From Polyangiaceae bacterium (GTDB taxonomy: Bacteria > Myxococcota_A > Polyangia > Polyangiales > Polyangiaceae), in NCBI GenBank assembly GCA_016715885.1, contig JADJXL010000025.1:1-64000 (forward strand): a stretch of DNA of 64,000 nucleotides. Reading direction: 5' to 3'. Positions 54,495-63,973 of the stretch are shown piece after piece. The translations under genes and the position numbers were made by a program. The notes below the pieces were generated by a model. That model was given only the letters and a program-made list of their open reading frames with translations. It made no database searches and was not told the DNA's origin. The number at the start of each line of letters is the position of its first letter. Within the stretch, counting starts at the first letter, position 1.

Positions 54495-55634
54495 ATGAGG
54501 TCGTACGCTTTTCTCATGGCCCTTCGAAAATTGACTGCAACGTGCGGCGCTTTGGGCGCCTTTCTTGCCATCACATACGTAGCCGTCCACGATGACGGCA
54601 CTCCGTCCGCTCGAGCAGCGGACAAAAGCGTCCCCCATGCGCCGCGAACTGCGCTCCTCGCGACGCATCCCGGCGCCGAGCTCACCTCGCTCTTTCTCGT
54701 CGACGTGGTAGGCTCGTCCGCGCTCGCGCCGGTCACCACGTTCGCGCATTTGCCGGATGCGACGGTGCGAGCTGCCATCATTCCGGGGAAAACCGATGTG
54801 CTCGCCACGGCGGACACCACGCCTTCGCGCGATGCGTCCTTCAATGCGTCGCTTTTTCATCTGCGCCCTCACAACCCGCCCGAACGCATTGTCGATCGCG
54901 TCGTGCATGCAAGTCGTCCGCTCGTGACGCAGGCCGGACGTGTATTCGTTTCTCGCGGTGAGCCTGGCGTGGAAATCGAAGGTCGCATGCGTGTCGATAC
55001 GCTCACCATCGACGAAATCGATCTCGGTACGGGACAAACGCGCACGGTGCACCAGACAAACGGTTATCTCTTGTTCTTGGTCGGCGCCATCGGCTCGGAC
55101 ATCGTGCTTTACCGCATCTTCCCCGATCGAGCCGACATCGTGGCCATCGATCCGGATACATTGGCCGAGCGTCCCATCGTCAAAAGCCTTCCGCCGTTTG
55201 CCCGTGACTTTTCCATCGATGAAAAGAACCGCTTGCTCGTATTTCAGAACCGTCACGAAAGCGATAGCCTCGCGTGGGTCGTCGAACGCGTCGAGCTCGG
55301 TACTGGCAAGACAAACCGATTGTTTTCCGGCCCCAGCATGACGCTTGCGCCGTTTACGTTGCCCCAGGGCGGCGTCGTGTTCAATCCGCGCGGTCAAGGT
55401 TTGTCACCGCTCGACACGAGCCTTTCCGTCATTGCGCCGCTTGGTGCAGGCGTCGACGTCATTGCAGCATCCACGTCCGATGGTCGATACCTTGCGGCGC
55501 TGCACACGCGTCCCAGCACGTTTGCGGTGCCGTTCATCGTGGACACGAAAACGGGCGCGTGGCGTGTATTGCCTGCGCCCCCGAATACACGCGTCACTGT
55601 CGCAGGTTTCGTCGTCGAAGGAGGTGCCCCGTGA
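54495..55634 (+). CDS. Exported beta-propeller-like protein of unknown function
   Basis: It is 379 residues. A hydrophobic N-terminus (GALGAFLAITYVAVHDDGT region) acts as signal or anchor. The rest alternates short strands with recurring patterns (SDIVLYRIFPDRADIVAIDP, NRLLVFQNRHESDSLAWVVE, DVIAASTSDGRYLAALHTRP), as in WD40-like beta-propellers of the S9 propeller type without the peptidase. It begins about 20 bases after the capA-like gene and its TGA overlaps the next start (GTGA), so it is in an operon. Function is not recognisable; a periplasmic sensor is possible. Confidence 0.7.
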   Translation: MRSYAFLMALRKLTATCGALGAFLAITYVAVHDDGTPSARAADKSVPHAPRTALLATHPGAELTSLFLVDVVGSSALAPVTTFAHLPDATVRAAIIPGKTDVLATADTTPSRDASFNASLFHLRPHNPPERIVDRVVHASRPLVTQAGRVFVSRGEPGVEIEGRMRVDTLTIDEIDLGTGQTRTVHQTNGYLLFLVGAIGSDIVLYRIFPDRADIVAIDPDTLAERPIVKSLPPFARDFSIDEKNRLLVFQNRHESDSLAWVVERVELGTGKTNRLFSGPSMTLAPFTLPQGGVVFNPRGQGLSPLDTSLSVIAPLGAGVDVIAASTSDGRYLAALHTRPSTFAVPFIVDTKTGAWRVLPAPPNTRVTVAGFVVEGGAP

Positions 55635-57020
55635 ATCGACGCTTCCCCATTGCAGCGATGCTTGCGTTCGCAGCCATCGCGGCGCCCCTCTCCGCAAACG
55701 CGTTTTGCCCTTCGTACACCGCATCGAGCCCCAACAATAGCGCCGGTTGCGCCATTGAAGCCGTTCCTGGCACGAACCCGACGATTGCCGAATGGAATGC
55801 CATTTTCGACCTCGTCTCCCAAGGCCCCAGCGTGTGGGGCGACAAAGGCCCCACGGTCACCGACATCGGCCAAGGATGCGGCAAACCCGAACCCCTTCAT
55901 CCCGTGCCGGCTCGATTCCCATGCGAGCTGCTCAAAGGCATCACCAAAGTCGAAAGTGGTTGGCGCCAGTTTTGCGTTCCCACGACGCCGTCCGATCAAG
56001 TTGGAGGACAATCGCGCACGATCATTTCATTCGATTGCGGCTACGGCATCGGTCAAGTGACGAGCGGCATGCATTTCGGAGAAAATCCGGACTTCGACCG
56101 AAATCGAGTTGCCGCCGATCCGACCTACAACTTGGCCACCGGCACCCGCATTCTCGCGTCGAAATGGAAAGCGACGAATTGCGTCGGGGACAATCAGCCC
56201 ACGGTCGTCGAACACTGGTACATCGCCACGTGGGCATACAACGGACTTGCCTACGTCAACAACCCCAACAATCCGAACTACGACACCAATCGAGGTGTTT
56301 GGAATCCTCAAGTGGGCGGCGGAGCGCCTTATCAGGAAAAAGTTTATGGCTTCATGGAATATCCCAACGGTCAATGGGATGCAGTCGCTTTGGCATATCC
56401 GAATCGAGGTGACATTGGCGGCGGATCGAGCCCGCCGACGCTGCCTGAACCGGAATGTGCATCGCCAACGGATTGCGTGAACAAACGACCCACGCACGTC
56501 ACACAATGCATGCCCGCAATGGGTTCGTCGAGCTCGTCCAGCTCGTCCAGCTCGCTCGTCGGGCGAAGGCGGCATGGGCGGGTTTGGCGGCGACGGCGGA
56601 ATGCCCGGCACGGGAGGCAATGGAACGGGCGGCGATTCGAGCGGTGGGTTTGGCGGAGCTGGTGTCGGTGGGTTTGGCGGAGACGAACCGATCGGAGCGG
56701 GCGGCCGTGACGAAGGAGCTGGAGCCAATGCCAATACGGGCACCATCTACGGCAACGTCAGTTGCAGTTGCGACCTGGCCGGACGGTCCACCGGCAACGA
56801 CCTACCTTATGCGATTGGCATGTTGGCGTCGCTCATGCTGGTGCTTCGCCGCAAGCGGCTACATCACTCACAACCCAGCAATCCCTTGAGCTCGTCCACG
56901 CGTTCCGTCATCGCCACATCCGTGACGAATGCGGATAGCCTCGCTTTGTCACCGTTATTTGGTGCAATGTGGAGGAAACGGGTGCCCGTGTCGCCGGCGT
57001 GGCATCCATTACATGTTTGA
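55631..57020 (+). CDS. Lysozyme-fold (lytic transglycosylase-like) MYXO-CTERM protein, one frameshift
   Basis: GTG 55631 overlaps the upstream stop (GTGA). A signal peptide (FPIAAMLAFAAIAAPLSANA) is followed by a lytic-transglycosylase-like domain: ELLKGITKVESGWRQFC (catalytic Glu), FDCGYGIGQVTSGM, and LATGTRILASKWKATNC with paired cysteines. A Ser tract then leads into a Gly-rich linker and, in another frame, CSCDLAGRSTGNDLP, a hydrophobic helix and RRKR, a MYXO-CTERM-like anchor. The frame changes inside the repeated TCG/TCC tract near 56545-56565. The true end is likely just after RRKR; the open frame runs on to 57020, antisense over the next gene. It probably acts on peptidoglycan at the cell surface. 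Confidence 0.7.
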
Positions 57021-58153
57021 ATGGAGAATTTTCGTTTCAAGGCCGCCGATACGTCAGGCACGTTCCACGTAAATGACGGCGTTGGCGTTTCTACGGCTCC
57101 AGCGCTGAACGGTGTCCCGTTGATTTGTATGGGCACTTGGTGGCTCCCGCTATTGATTTTCTGCTCATTGTTCCTCACGAACGATGTCAGCATACTCGTA
57201 CCGTTCATGCTCAGGAGTGGCGTAAGCGCCGCGGGTACGGTGTGCAGGTACCCATCGGACTCCAGATGAAATTCGCGCAGCTCCCAGAGTGGATCCAGAG
57301 CATTCTCGTTCGTGCGAATCTGATTCAGGTTTCTGTCGGCTTGGGAACCACGACCGGCAAACCGATTGGTGATTTTTTCGAGCTTTTTGTTGTATGCGGA
57401 GCTGCCGAGCTGCAATTTGCCCAGGGCGTGCCAATCCTCGGCCCAATCTTCTGCGCTTCGGCCGCGGTGATCCGGCAGCTTGTACTCGAAGATGACCGTG
57501 AAACGTAGATCCGCGCCGGACGAATCGCGCACGCCATACACGAAGCGACCTTCTCCGCCAGCAGTGCCGACCTCGCCGTTTTTACGAAGATCGGGGCGAT
57601 ACACGATGGCGAGCAAATAGAATGGCGCGACGGCTAGATCATACTTTCCGTTCGCGCTCCGCGCCTTCCACGGATCGAGAACCAACGTTCTCATGTTTTC
57701 CCGCTTCTTTACGACGACTCCATGCATCGTTTGGTCGTACAGCCATGATTCGACGAACCTTTTGACGAATTCCTGTTCATTGCGTTTGCCCGCCAGGTTT
57801 CGCATGACACCGCAGAACGACCAGGGGCCACAGCCTTCGGCGCGTGCATCGTTGACCACGCCCAATTCGGTGATCATGAGCTCTTTTTGCCACGTGATCG
57901 AACAATCATTTTCATTGTTGCGGCCACGGCCACGGCCACGGCCGCGACGGTCGTCATCGTCATCGTCATCGTCATCATCATCATCGTCGTCGTCGTCGTC
58001 GCGATCGCGATCCCGGTCGTCGTCGTCCTGGTAGAGCGCTGCGGCATTTTCGGCCGTAAACTCCTCGTCGATGGCGGACGTGCCGTCAGTGCAACCGGAA
58101 ATCAACGCAAGCACCAGCGGCGTCACGACAAAGTGTCTGGACCATAGGCTCAT
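56864..58153 (-). CDS. Poly-Asp lipoprotein with single c-type haem motif
   Basis: It is 429 residues. A lipobox signal (FVVTPLVLALISGC), then an acidic block with a run of 17 Asp (flanked by DRDRDR and RGRGRGR), then a globular domain (ENMRTLVLDPWKARSANGKY, FYLLAIVYRPDLRKNG, DLRFTVIFEYKLPDHRGR). Near the C-terminus QTCNGCHAGDTGTRFLHI carries the haem motif CNGCH. One haem near the end resembles other myxobacterial lipoproteins with RXLHI after the haem. Function is unknown, possibly electron transfer or peroxidase-like. It converges on the MYXO-CTERM gene with overlapping ends. Confidence 0.75.
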   Translation of the reverse strand: MSLWSRHFVVTPLVLALISGCTDGTSAIDEEFTAENAAALYQDDDDRDRDRDDDDDDDDDDDDDDDDDRRGRGRGRGRNNENDCSITWQKELMITELGVVNDARAEGCGPWSFCGVMRNLAGKRNEQEFVKRFVESWLYDQTMHGVVVKKRENMRTLVLDPWKARSANGKYDLAVAPFYLLAIVYRPDLRKNGEVGTAGGEGRFVYGVRDSSGADLRFTVIFEYKLPDHRGRSAEDWAEDWHALGKLQLGSSAYNKKLEKITNRFAGRGSQADRNLNQIRTNENALDPLWELREFHLESDGYLHTVPAALTPLLSMNGTSMLTSFVRNNEQKINSGSHQVPIQINGTPFSAGAVETPTPSFTWNVPDVSAALKRKFSIQTCNGCHAGDTGTRFLHIAPNNGDKARLSAFVTDVAMTERVDELKGLLGCE

Positions 58154-58568
58154 GATATTCCTCGCTTTTCGGGCCCCGGCGTATTTCTCGAGTTAATGCA
58201 TTGCACGCGCGTTGGAGTATGCACGTAAATGAAAGCCGAGACGCCCGCCAACGCAGAGCGCAACAAGCGCATCGTCGGGCAGGCCATCAATTGGCGTTCT
58301 CTTCGAGTCATTGTGCTCGGTCGACCAGCCACTCGCCAGGTTTGTCGATCGCATTTTTTCTGCGTAATGGATCTTCGCCACGGAACCCCGATCATGCTCG
58401 GGGCCATTGGAGAGTTTCGTAGCGTCACATTCGTTTGGAACGAAAAGCGGCGAGCGAGATCACCGACGACGTTTCTCGCTCATTGCCGGCAGGACAGCCG
58501 CGGTACGCCCCGTACGGCTTCCACATTTTCCTACCGCTTCTCTGGCATGGGCGCTATATTTCTGCCGC
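58154..58568. other. Intergenic, promoter region
   Basis: This 415-bp gap separates divergent genes (poly-Asp lipoprotein on minus, the 196-residue protein on plus). No reading frame with RBS or family match is seen in it; it should hold both promoters, but no clear -35/-10 pair or palindrome stood out. Confidence 0.5.
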
Positions 58569-59159
58569 GTGACGAGTCCTCTGCGATCCTTCGAAACCGA
58601 ACGAATTGCCACCTGGGCCTTTAGCAATGGCTTCGCGTGGACGCCCTTTCCCACCGAAACGTGGTTCCGAAAGTGGGAACCGTACGACACCATTGCCCCC
58701 CCTGGTCACTATCTGCACAGCGTCACGCGCACGACGCCTCATGGGCCCTACGTGTGCGTCGAACCCTGGTACGCATCGGACCTCGACAGCGAACCACTCG
58801 AACGCACCCTGCTCGCGTACGCAACGCATCCAGCGCTCAGGCATCGCGCGGCAATGCGCGTGGGCGAGCATTTCGTGACGCGCGTGGCATTCATCGAAAG
58901 CCCACCGCCACCCAAAGTCACGATTGGCGATGCCTTGTGGGACAACCACGTCACGACGTTCGCCGCATCGGGATCGGAAGCTGCTCGAGCGTTTCCGCCT
59001 CGATTGCGATCACTGCTTGCAAGCTGGGGCTTTCAGGGACACCTCGAAGTGCGCCCTGGAGGATTGGCCATCTACGTCGCGGGATTGCACCCCGCGCCCG
59101 AGCAATATCAGCGGCTATTGAGCATTACGCGGGAAGTGCTGCACGCCATCGTGGATTGA
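58569..59159 (+). CDS. Conserved-looking protein of unknown function
   Basis: GTG 58569 starts a 196-residue protein with no signal peptide or membrane helix. It has aromatic-rich text (ERIATWAFSNGFAWTPFPTE, TWFRKWEPYDTI), then LYVCVEPWYASDLDSEPLER-like stretches and a C-terminal mixed domain ending in LASWGFQGHLEVRPGGLAIY. The pattern suggests a compact cytosolic alpha/beta protein. I do not recognise the family. It converges on the acyl-CoA dehydrogenase with only 9 bp between stops. Confidence 0.6.
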   Translation: MTSPLRSFETERIATWAFSNGFAWTPFPTETWFRKWEPYDTIAPPGHYLHSVTRTTPHGPYVCVEPWYASDLDSEPLERTLLAYATHPALRHRAAMRVGEHFVTRVAFIESPPPPKVTIGDALWDNHVTTFAASGSEAARAFPPRLRSLLASWGFQGHLEVRPGGLAIYVAGLHPAPEQYQRLLSITREVLHAIVD

Positions 59160-59168
59160 ATTGCGCAT

Positions 59169-60392
59169 TCACCGCAAGAGCGACCGCGCAATCTGCGATA
59201 TCTGAATCTCGTCCGTGCCGCCGTATATCTGAAGCACCTTCGCATCTCGGCATAGCTGCTCCACCTTGAATTCCGCCATGTAGCCATTTCCGCCAAAGAG
59301 CTGCACTGCTTCGAGGCACACGTCCATCGCCGCTTGCGCGCAATAAAGCTTGCACGCCGACGCCTCCGTCAAGTCCATGCTTCGACCCCATCCCGCAAGC
59401 TCGATCTGCCGAAACACCAAGTTCTGGATGTTCGCACGCGCCACGGCCATCTTCGCGAGCTTCAACTGAATGAGCTGGAATTCACCAATGGTTTTTCCAA
59501 ACTGAACACGCGTCTTCGCGTATTCCGTGCAAAGCTCCAAACATCGCTCGACGATGCCGAGCGCCATCGGAGCAACCCCCGTTCGCTCCGTCGTAAACGT
59601 GTCCTTTGCACCCTCGCGTGAAGGCTGATCCTCGGTTTCGCCAAGCAATCGATCCTTCGGCACGCGCACGTCTTCCAAAAAGAGCTCCCCGGTCGGCGAT
59701 GCATGCATCCCCATTTTCCGCAGCGGCTTCGACCGCGTAAGACCCTTCGTGTCGCCATCGAGAATGAACGTCAACACCTTGCGCTGCTCCGGCGGATTGC
59801 CCTCGTCCAGCTTGCAAATGAATACGATCGTATCGGCATACGGCCCATTCGTGATGAACGTCTTGTTGCCATTCAGCACGTAGTCGTCGCCGTCGCGCCT
59901 CGCCGTCGAACGCATCGATCCGAATGCATCGGATCCGGATCCTGGTTCGGTAATGGCCCACGCACCGATTTTCTCGAGCGTCAAAAGCGGTGGAACGAAC
60001 TTTTCTTTTTGCGCTATCGTTCCCTTTTTCTGAATCGCCCCCGCCGTGAGCCCAACCGCCACGCCGAGCGCCGTGATCATCCCCGGACTGTGCCGCGATA
60101 TCTCGATGACTGGAATCATCCGCATCGCCGCCGCATCCGCCGCTCCTTGAGAAAACGTCTCGCGGGGTTTTCTTTCCTTCGGCGCCTCACCACGCTTCTC
60201 TCGCTCGAGATCCGCGTAGAACTGCGCTTTGGCCATCTCGCCCGCGCCAAACGTGTCCATGAACTTGCGCAAAACATCGTACGGTGGCGTGTCACCGAAC
60301 TCGAGCTCCTCTCGCTTCGGTGCAATCTCCGCCTCCACGAAACGCCGAATCATTTGCCGAATCTGCCGGTGTTGCTCGCTCCACTCGAACAT
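59169..60392 (-). CDS. Acyl-CoA dehydrogenase
   Basis: It oxidises an acyl-CoA to the enoyl form using FAD and passes electrons to ETF. The 407-residue protein has the N-terminal helical domain, then WAITEPGSGSDAFGSMRSTA and NGNKTFITNGPYADTIVFIC, the C-terminal helical domain with TERTGVAPMALGIVERCLEL and RVQFGKTIGEFQLIQLKLA, and the active-site loop QIYGGTDEIQISQIARSLL (GGT instead of EGT, so the base may be the Glu of DEIQ or elsewhere). Chain-length specificity is not readable. The start ATG 60392 leads directly into FEWSEQHRQIRQMIRRFVEA. Confidence 0.9.
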   Translation of the reverse strand: MFEWSEQHRQIRQMIRRFVEAEIAPKREELEFGDTPPYDVLRKFMDTFGAGEMAKAQFYADLEREKRGEAPKERKPRETFSQGAADAAAMRMIPVIEISRHSPGMITALGVAVGLTAGAIQKKGTIAQKEKFVPPLLTLEKIGAWAITEPGSGSDAFGSMRSTARRDGDDYVLNGNKTFITNGPYADTIVFICKLDEGNPPEQRKVLTFILDGDTKGLTRSKPLRKMGMHASPTGELFLEDVRVPKDRLLGETEDQPSREGAKDTFTTERTGVAPMALGIVERCLELCTEYAKTRVQFGKTIGEFQLIQLKLAKMAVARANIQNLVFRQIELAGWGRSMDLTEASACKLYCAQAAMDVCLEAVQLFGGNGYMAEFKVEQLCRDAKVLQIYGGTDEIQISQIARSLLR

Positions 60393-60503
60393 CGATACTC
60401 TCCCACGGAGCCAGCGCGCCCCGTTTGCCGCGAAAGCATCGCACGAAAAAAGCTTCGTGTGCGAAGAATCGACAAGCCTCGACGCGTGTCTGCACTCGTG
60501 TTA

Positions 60504-62504
60504 ATGCGAAAAGCCGTGCGCAGCAAAAGCCCTCGAGATACCTGGCAAGCGCTCTGCCAAACGGATCCCGCACGCGTCGCCGACATGCCACGAGCGATCG
60601 AAGCCGCGCGTCTTGCCCATCAGCTCGGCGATTTGCGTTTGTCCGCAAAGTGGCTAACGCGCGCCGAACAGCTCGCGGCGCGAATCGGACCAAGCTCGCT
60701 GGCCCGTGTCGAGCTCGAAAGGGCAAAGCTGGCCCGCAGCGCAGGACGAATCATAACGTGTCGTGAGCACGTAGCGCGCGCACTTCGAGCCGACCCTGCG
60801 TCGGCGGACGTGCGCGAACGAGCTGCCGAGCTATTGCAATCGTTTGGCGATCTGGACGGCGCTGCAGCATGTTTGTCCGATGCGTCGCCGCATCCAAACG
60901 TCGTATTGCGTCACGCATCGATCGCCGTATCACGCGGGAAAGCCGCCGAAGCGCGAGAAGCTCTACAGCGTATTGCGAAAGAAATGCAGCATTCGGCGCC
61001 CGTGTTGGTATCGGCGGGAAACATTTTTCTTGCCATGGTCGACGTCGATCGCGCTCGAGAATGTTTTACCATGGCCGTAGAGCGCGATCGGCAATGCATC
61101 CAAGCCCATGTCGCGCTCGCGTTTCTGGCCCTTCATCACGGGCAAACCGACGTCGCGGTGCAATACGCCGAGCGTGCGGTCGAAATCGATCCAAACGATC
61201 CCCGCGCGCGCCTCGGTCTTTTGGCCTCGAAGCTCTTTCGAGGTGACGACCCGAGCAGGCTCCTGACAGAATTCGATGCGGTCATCGAAAAAATGCCGTC
61301 GAATTCGGAGGCGCTTGCACTGCGCGCGCGAGCGCGACGGGGCGCGGGTGATGCGCGCGGGGCGCTCGAAGACCTCTTGCGTGCCAAGCATTCGGGCAGC
61401 GAAGCGCAAAATTACTTGCTCGACCTTGAAATCGTCGCGCTCGGAAGACAATTTTGGGGATTTTTGACCATTGAAGAGCTCACGGCCATGGCGAAAAAGC
61501 CAAACCACGAAGCGCAATTCGGTATGTATTGGCCTTTTGCGCATCGAGCGCTCACGAAAATCGAGCCACGTATGGCCAAGGCCATATGGCTTCTGCCGGA
61601 TTTCGCGCTCCGGCGGCTTGCCGACCGACTTGGCGATCGTTTTCGCGAAGAAGAAGGCGAGCTCGCTGCGCCGAAATCCCTTCGTTTGCGGCTGCTCGAA
61701 CGGCTATCCCCGGACGAGCTTCTCCGAGCGACGCACGGCAATCGAAGCCCTTCGTGCACTTATGTCGATAAGGCGACCGGAAGGCTCGTACCCCTCGAAT
61801 TGCGCCGTTCTGCACGTCACCGCGCGAAAACCGCGCAATGGGCGATCTTGCATTCGTCCCCAGAAGACGTGCTTCGATCCTTCGATGTCATCGCGCAAGA
61901 TCATCCGCGTTCGCATCATCCTTTCGCGTATCGAGGCGAAGTGCTCCTCTGGCTTGGGCGTTACGACGAAGCGGCGAACGATTTTCAAAAAGGATTGGCC
62001 GTGAATCCTCGTGCACGCTGGCTTCATATCGGCATGGGTGCCGTGCAATTTTTCCAAGGAAACATTGACGAGGCCCTGCGTAGCTTTCAGCGAAGCGTCG
62101 AATGCGCCCCGCTCCTCGTCGGGCCGACGTTATTGGCTTATCGAGGCGAAGCGCTGCGTCTCGCGGGCAAGCCCCAAGAAGCCGTCCGTGACCTCAAAAC
62201 CGCTTGCCGCGACAATCCTTCACGCATCAGCGCGTGGGTCAACCTTTGGCTGGCAAATGACGACCTTGGCCTCGCCGGCGAACGCGATGCGGTATTTGCC
62301 GAGCTCGTGACAAAATCTCGATTTCTGTTGGCGGATGCAGCCGAAGAGCAGTTTTCCAAGGCGGTTTACGACATCCAATCGCCCCCCGAACGTCGACTCT
62401 TGCTGGAGCATGTCCTCTGCATGATGCGCGGCAATCGTTCGTCGTCGTGCGTCACCTATTTCATGGCGGACGGCGAGTTACGTAGCGTGATGAGCGCCGT
62501 CTGA
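60504..62504 (+). CDS. Large TPR-repeat protein
   Basis: ATG 60504 starts 666 residues of cytosolic TPR-type helices: AARLAHQLGDLRLSAKWLTR, AGNIFLAMVDVDRARECFTM, AFLALHHGQTDVAVQYAERA, LRARARRGAGDARGALEDLL, then a middle region (LSPDELLRATHGNRSPSCTY) and further TPRs (AYRGEVLLWLGRYDEAANDF, MGAVQFFQGNIDEALRSFQR). No signal peptide. The C-terminal HVLCMMRGNRSSSC repeats the THGNRSPSC text seen earlier, hinting at an internal duplication of a small module (GNRSxSC). It is likely a scaffold; partner unknown. Frames open upstream of 60504 are antisense to the acyl-CoA dehydrogenase. Confidence 0.8.
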   Translation: MRKAVRSKSPRDTWQALCQTDPARVADMPRAIEAARLAHQLGDLRLSAKWLTRAEQLAARIGPSSLARVELERAKLARSAGRIITCREHVARALRADPASADVRERAAELLQSFGDLDGAAACLSDASPHPNVVLRHASIAVSRGKAAEAREALQRIAKEMQHSAPVLVSAGNIFLAMVDVDRARECFTMAVERDRQCIQAHVALAFLALHHGQTDVAVQYAERAVEIDPNDPRARLGLLASKLFRGDDPSRLLTEFDAVIEKMPSNSEALALRARARRGAGDARGALEDLLRAKHSGSEAQNYLLDLEIVALGRQFWGFLTIEELTAMAKKPNHEAQFGMYWPFAHRALTKIEPRMAKAIWLLPDFALRRLADRLGDRFREEEGELAAPKSLRLRLLERLSPDELLRATHGNRSPSCTYVDKATGRLVPLELRRSARHRAKTAQWAILHSSPEDVLRSFDVIAQDHPRSHHPFAYRGEVLLWLGRYDEAANDFQKGLAVNPRARWLHIGMGAVQFFQGNIDEALRSFQRSVECAPLLVGPTLLAYRGEALRLAGKPQEAVRDLKTACRDNPSRISAWVNLWLANDDLGLAGERDAVFAELVTKSRFLLADAAEEQFSKAVYDIQSPPERRLLLEHVLCMMRGNRSSSCVTYFMADGELRSVMSAV

Positions 62505-62578
62505 GGCGAAACTTCGAATCGACCAGGATTGTTCACTCGGCGCTTGACAATACGCCCGAGTGCTGTCTGAGTGCCCTC

Positions 62579-63973
62579 ATGCAGCATTCGAATCGTCCGG
62601 GAATATCGCGCGAAGATACGGCGCCCGATTGGGCGGCCGTGCGACGCGACTTTGCCATTGTGGAACGAATCGTCCCGGTCCTCGGCGGCTCCCAGCGGCC
62701 GCTCGTGTATCTCGATCATGCAGCATCGACGCACGCGCCTCGGTCGGTCGTCTCGGCGTATGCGGACTTTTTGCAGCACGAGTATTCCAACGTGCATCGA
62801 GGCACGCATTTGCTGTCTCGCCGTGCAACCGTTCGATTCGAGGAAGCGTACGGCGAGGTCGCGAGCTTCATTGGTGCCGAAGTCGAAAAAGGTTGCATTT
62901 GTTTTGGCATGAACACGACGCAAGCCATTGATTTGGCGAGTCACGTGGTTGCGCATTTGCCCGGCAAGGTCGTGACGACCGAAATGGAGCACCATTCGAA
63001 TGACTTACCGCATCGCAGGCGCGGGGACGTCCTTCACGCGCGCATTGCGAGCGACGGGATCGTGGACTTGAACCACCTCGACGAGCTACTTCGCAAAGAG
63101 CGTGTCAAGCTCGTCGCGGTCACGGGCGCGGCGAATGTCACGGGGCTCTTGCCGGATTTGCGGGCCATTGCGCGATTGGCCCACGACCGAGGTGCATTGT
63201 TGCTCGTGGATGCAGCGCAGCTCTTGGCGCATCACGCCATTGATGTGCAGCCATTCGATCATCCCGAGCACATCGATTTTTTGGCGTGCGCGGGTCACAA
63301 AGCCTACGCGCCCTTCGGGGCTGGGTTTCTCTATGGCCCGCGCGCGCTTTTCGACGCCGCGCCGCCGTATTTGCCTGGAGGTGGAAATGCCGCGCGCGTG
63401 ACGGAGAGCTCCGTGGAATTCCTTCCTGCGCCTGATCGGCATCACGGAGGCACCCCGAACATCGCCGGCGTCGTGGGCCTCATGAGCGCGCTATCGTTTT
63501 TGCGTGCAATCGGAATGGATGCCGTACGAAAGCACGAGCTCGAGCTGACTCGAAAGGCCATTGCTGGCATGCAAGCGCTCGGCGGCATTACCATTTATGG
63601 CAATCCCTCTCCCGAAGCTCGATTGGGTGTCATTTCGTTCAACGTCGAGGGCGTGTCGGAATTGATGACGGCCGCCGTGCTTTCCGAAGAGGGAGGTATC
63701 GCGGTTCGTAATGGTCGCTTCTGCGCGCACATCTACATGGATAAGCTCTTGCGCATTCATCATGGCGAGACCGGCGAGCTCCCGACGGGTGCGGTACGCG
63801 CCTCGTTCGGCATCTACAACGACGAATCCGATGTCGATCGATTTCTGGAGGAATTGAAACGAGTGCGTGATCGTGCGTGGGTTGGTCGTTACCACGTCAA
63901 GGGAGGCGCAATGATGGCCGAATTTGCGAGCCGCTGCGCGGACCAGTGGATGGAACCGGCGCACGAAGCGTAG
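62579..63973 (+). CDS. Cysteine desulfurase-like aminotransferase class V
   Basis: It is 464 residues of the SufS/CsdA-like class V PLP family. VYLDHAASTHAPRSVVSAYA, SNVHRGTHLLSRRATVRFEE, TTEMEHHSNDLPHRRRG and LLLVDAAQLLAHHAIDVQPF lead to the PLP Lys in ACAGHKAYAPFGAGFLYG; VRNGRFCAHIYMDKLL has the conserved catalytic-loop Cys. The desulfurase reaction (Cys to Ala plus persulfide) is therefore plausible, but no suf or isc genes are in view. It starts 74 bp after the TPR gene, so it may be in its own unit. Confidence 0.85.
   Translation: MQHSNRPGISREDTAPDWAAVRRDFAIVERIVPVLGGSQRPLVYLDHAASTHAPRSVVSAYADFLQHEYSNVHRGTHLLSRRATVRFEEAYGEVASFIGAEVEKGCICFGMNTTQAIDLASHVVAHLPGKVVTTEMEHHSNDLPHRRRGDVLHARIASDGIVDLNHLDELLRKERVKLVAVTGAANVTGLLPDLRAIARLAHDRGALLLVDAAQLLAHHAIDVQPFDHPEHIDFLACAGHKAYAPFGAGFLYGPRALFDAAPPYLPGGGNAARVTESSVEFLPAPDRHHGGTPNIAGVVGLMSALSFLRAIGMDAVRKHELELTRKAIAGMQALGGITIYGNPSPEARLGVISFNVEGVSELMTAAVLSEEGGIAVRNGRFCAHIYMDKLLRIHHGETGELPTGAVRASFGIYNDESDVDRFLEELKRVRDRAWVGRYHVKGGAMMAEFASRCADQWMEPAHEA

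Noticed and set aside
53769..55397. 542-codon minus-strand frame
   Set aside because: Antisense of the CapA-like and propeller-like genes, with no recognisable domain.
59703..60503. Upstream extension of the TPR protein
   Set aside because: This part is antisense to the acyl-CoA dehydrogenase and lacks TPR character; ATG 60504 is the sensible start.
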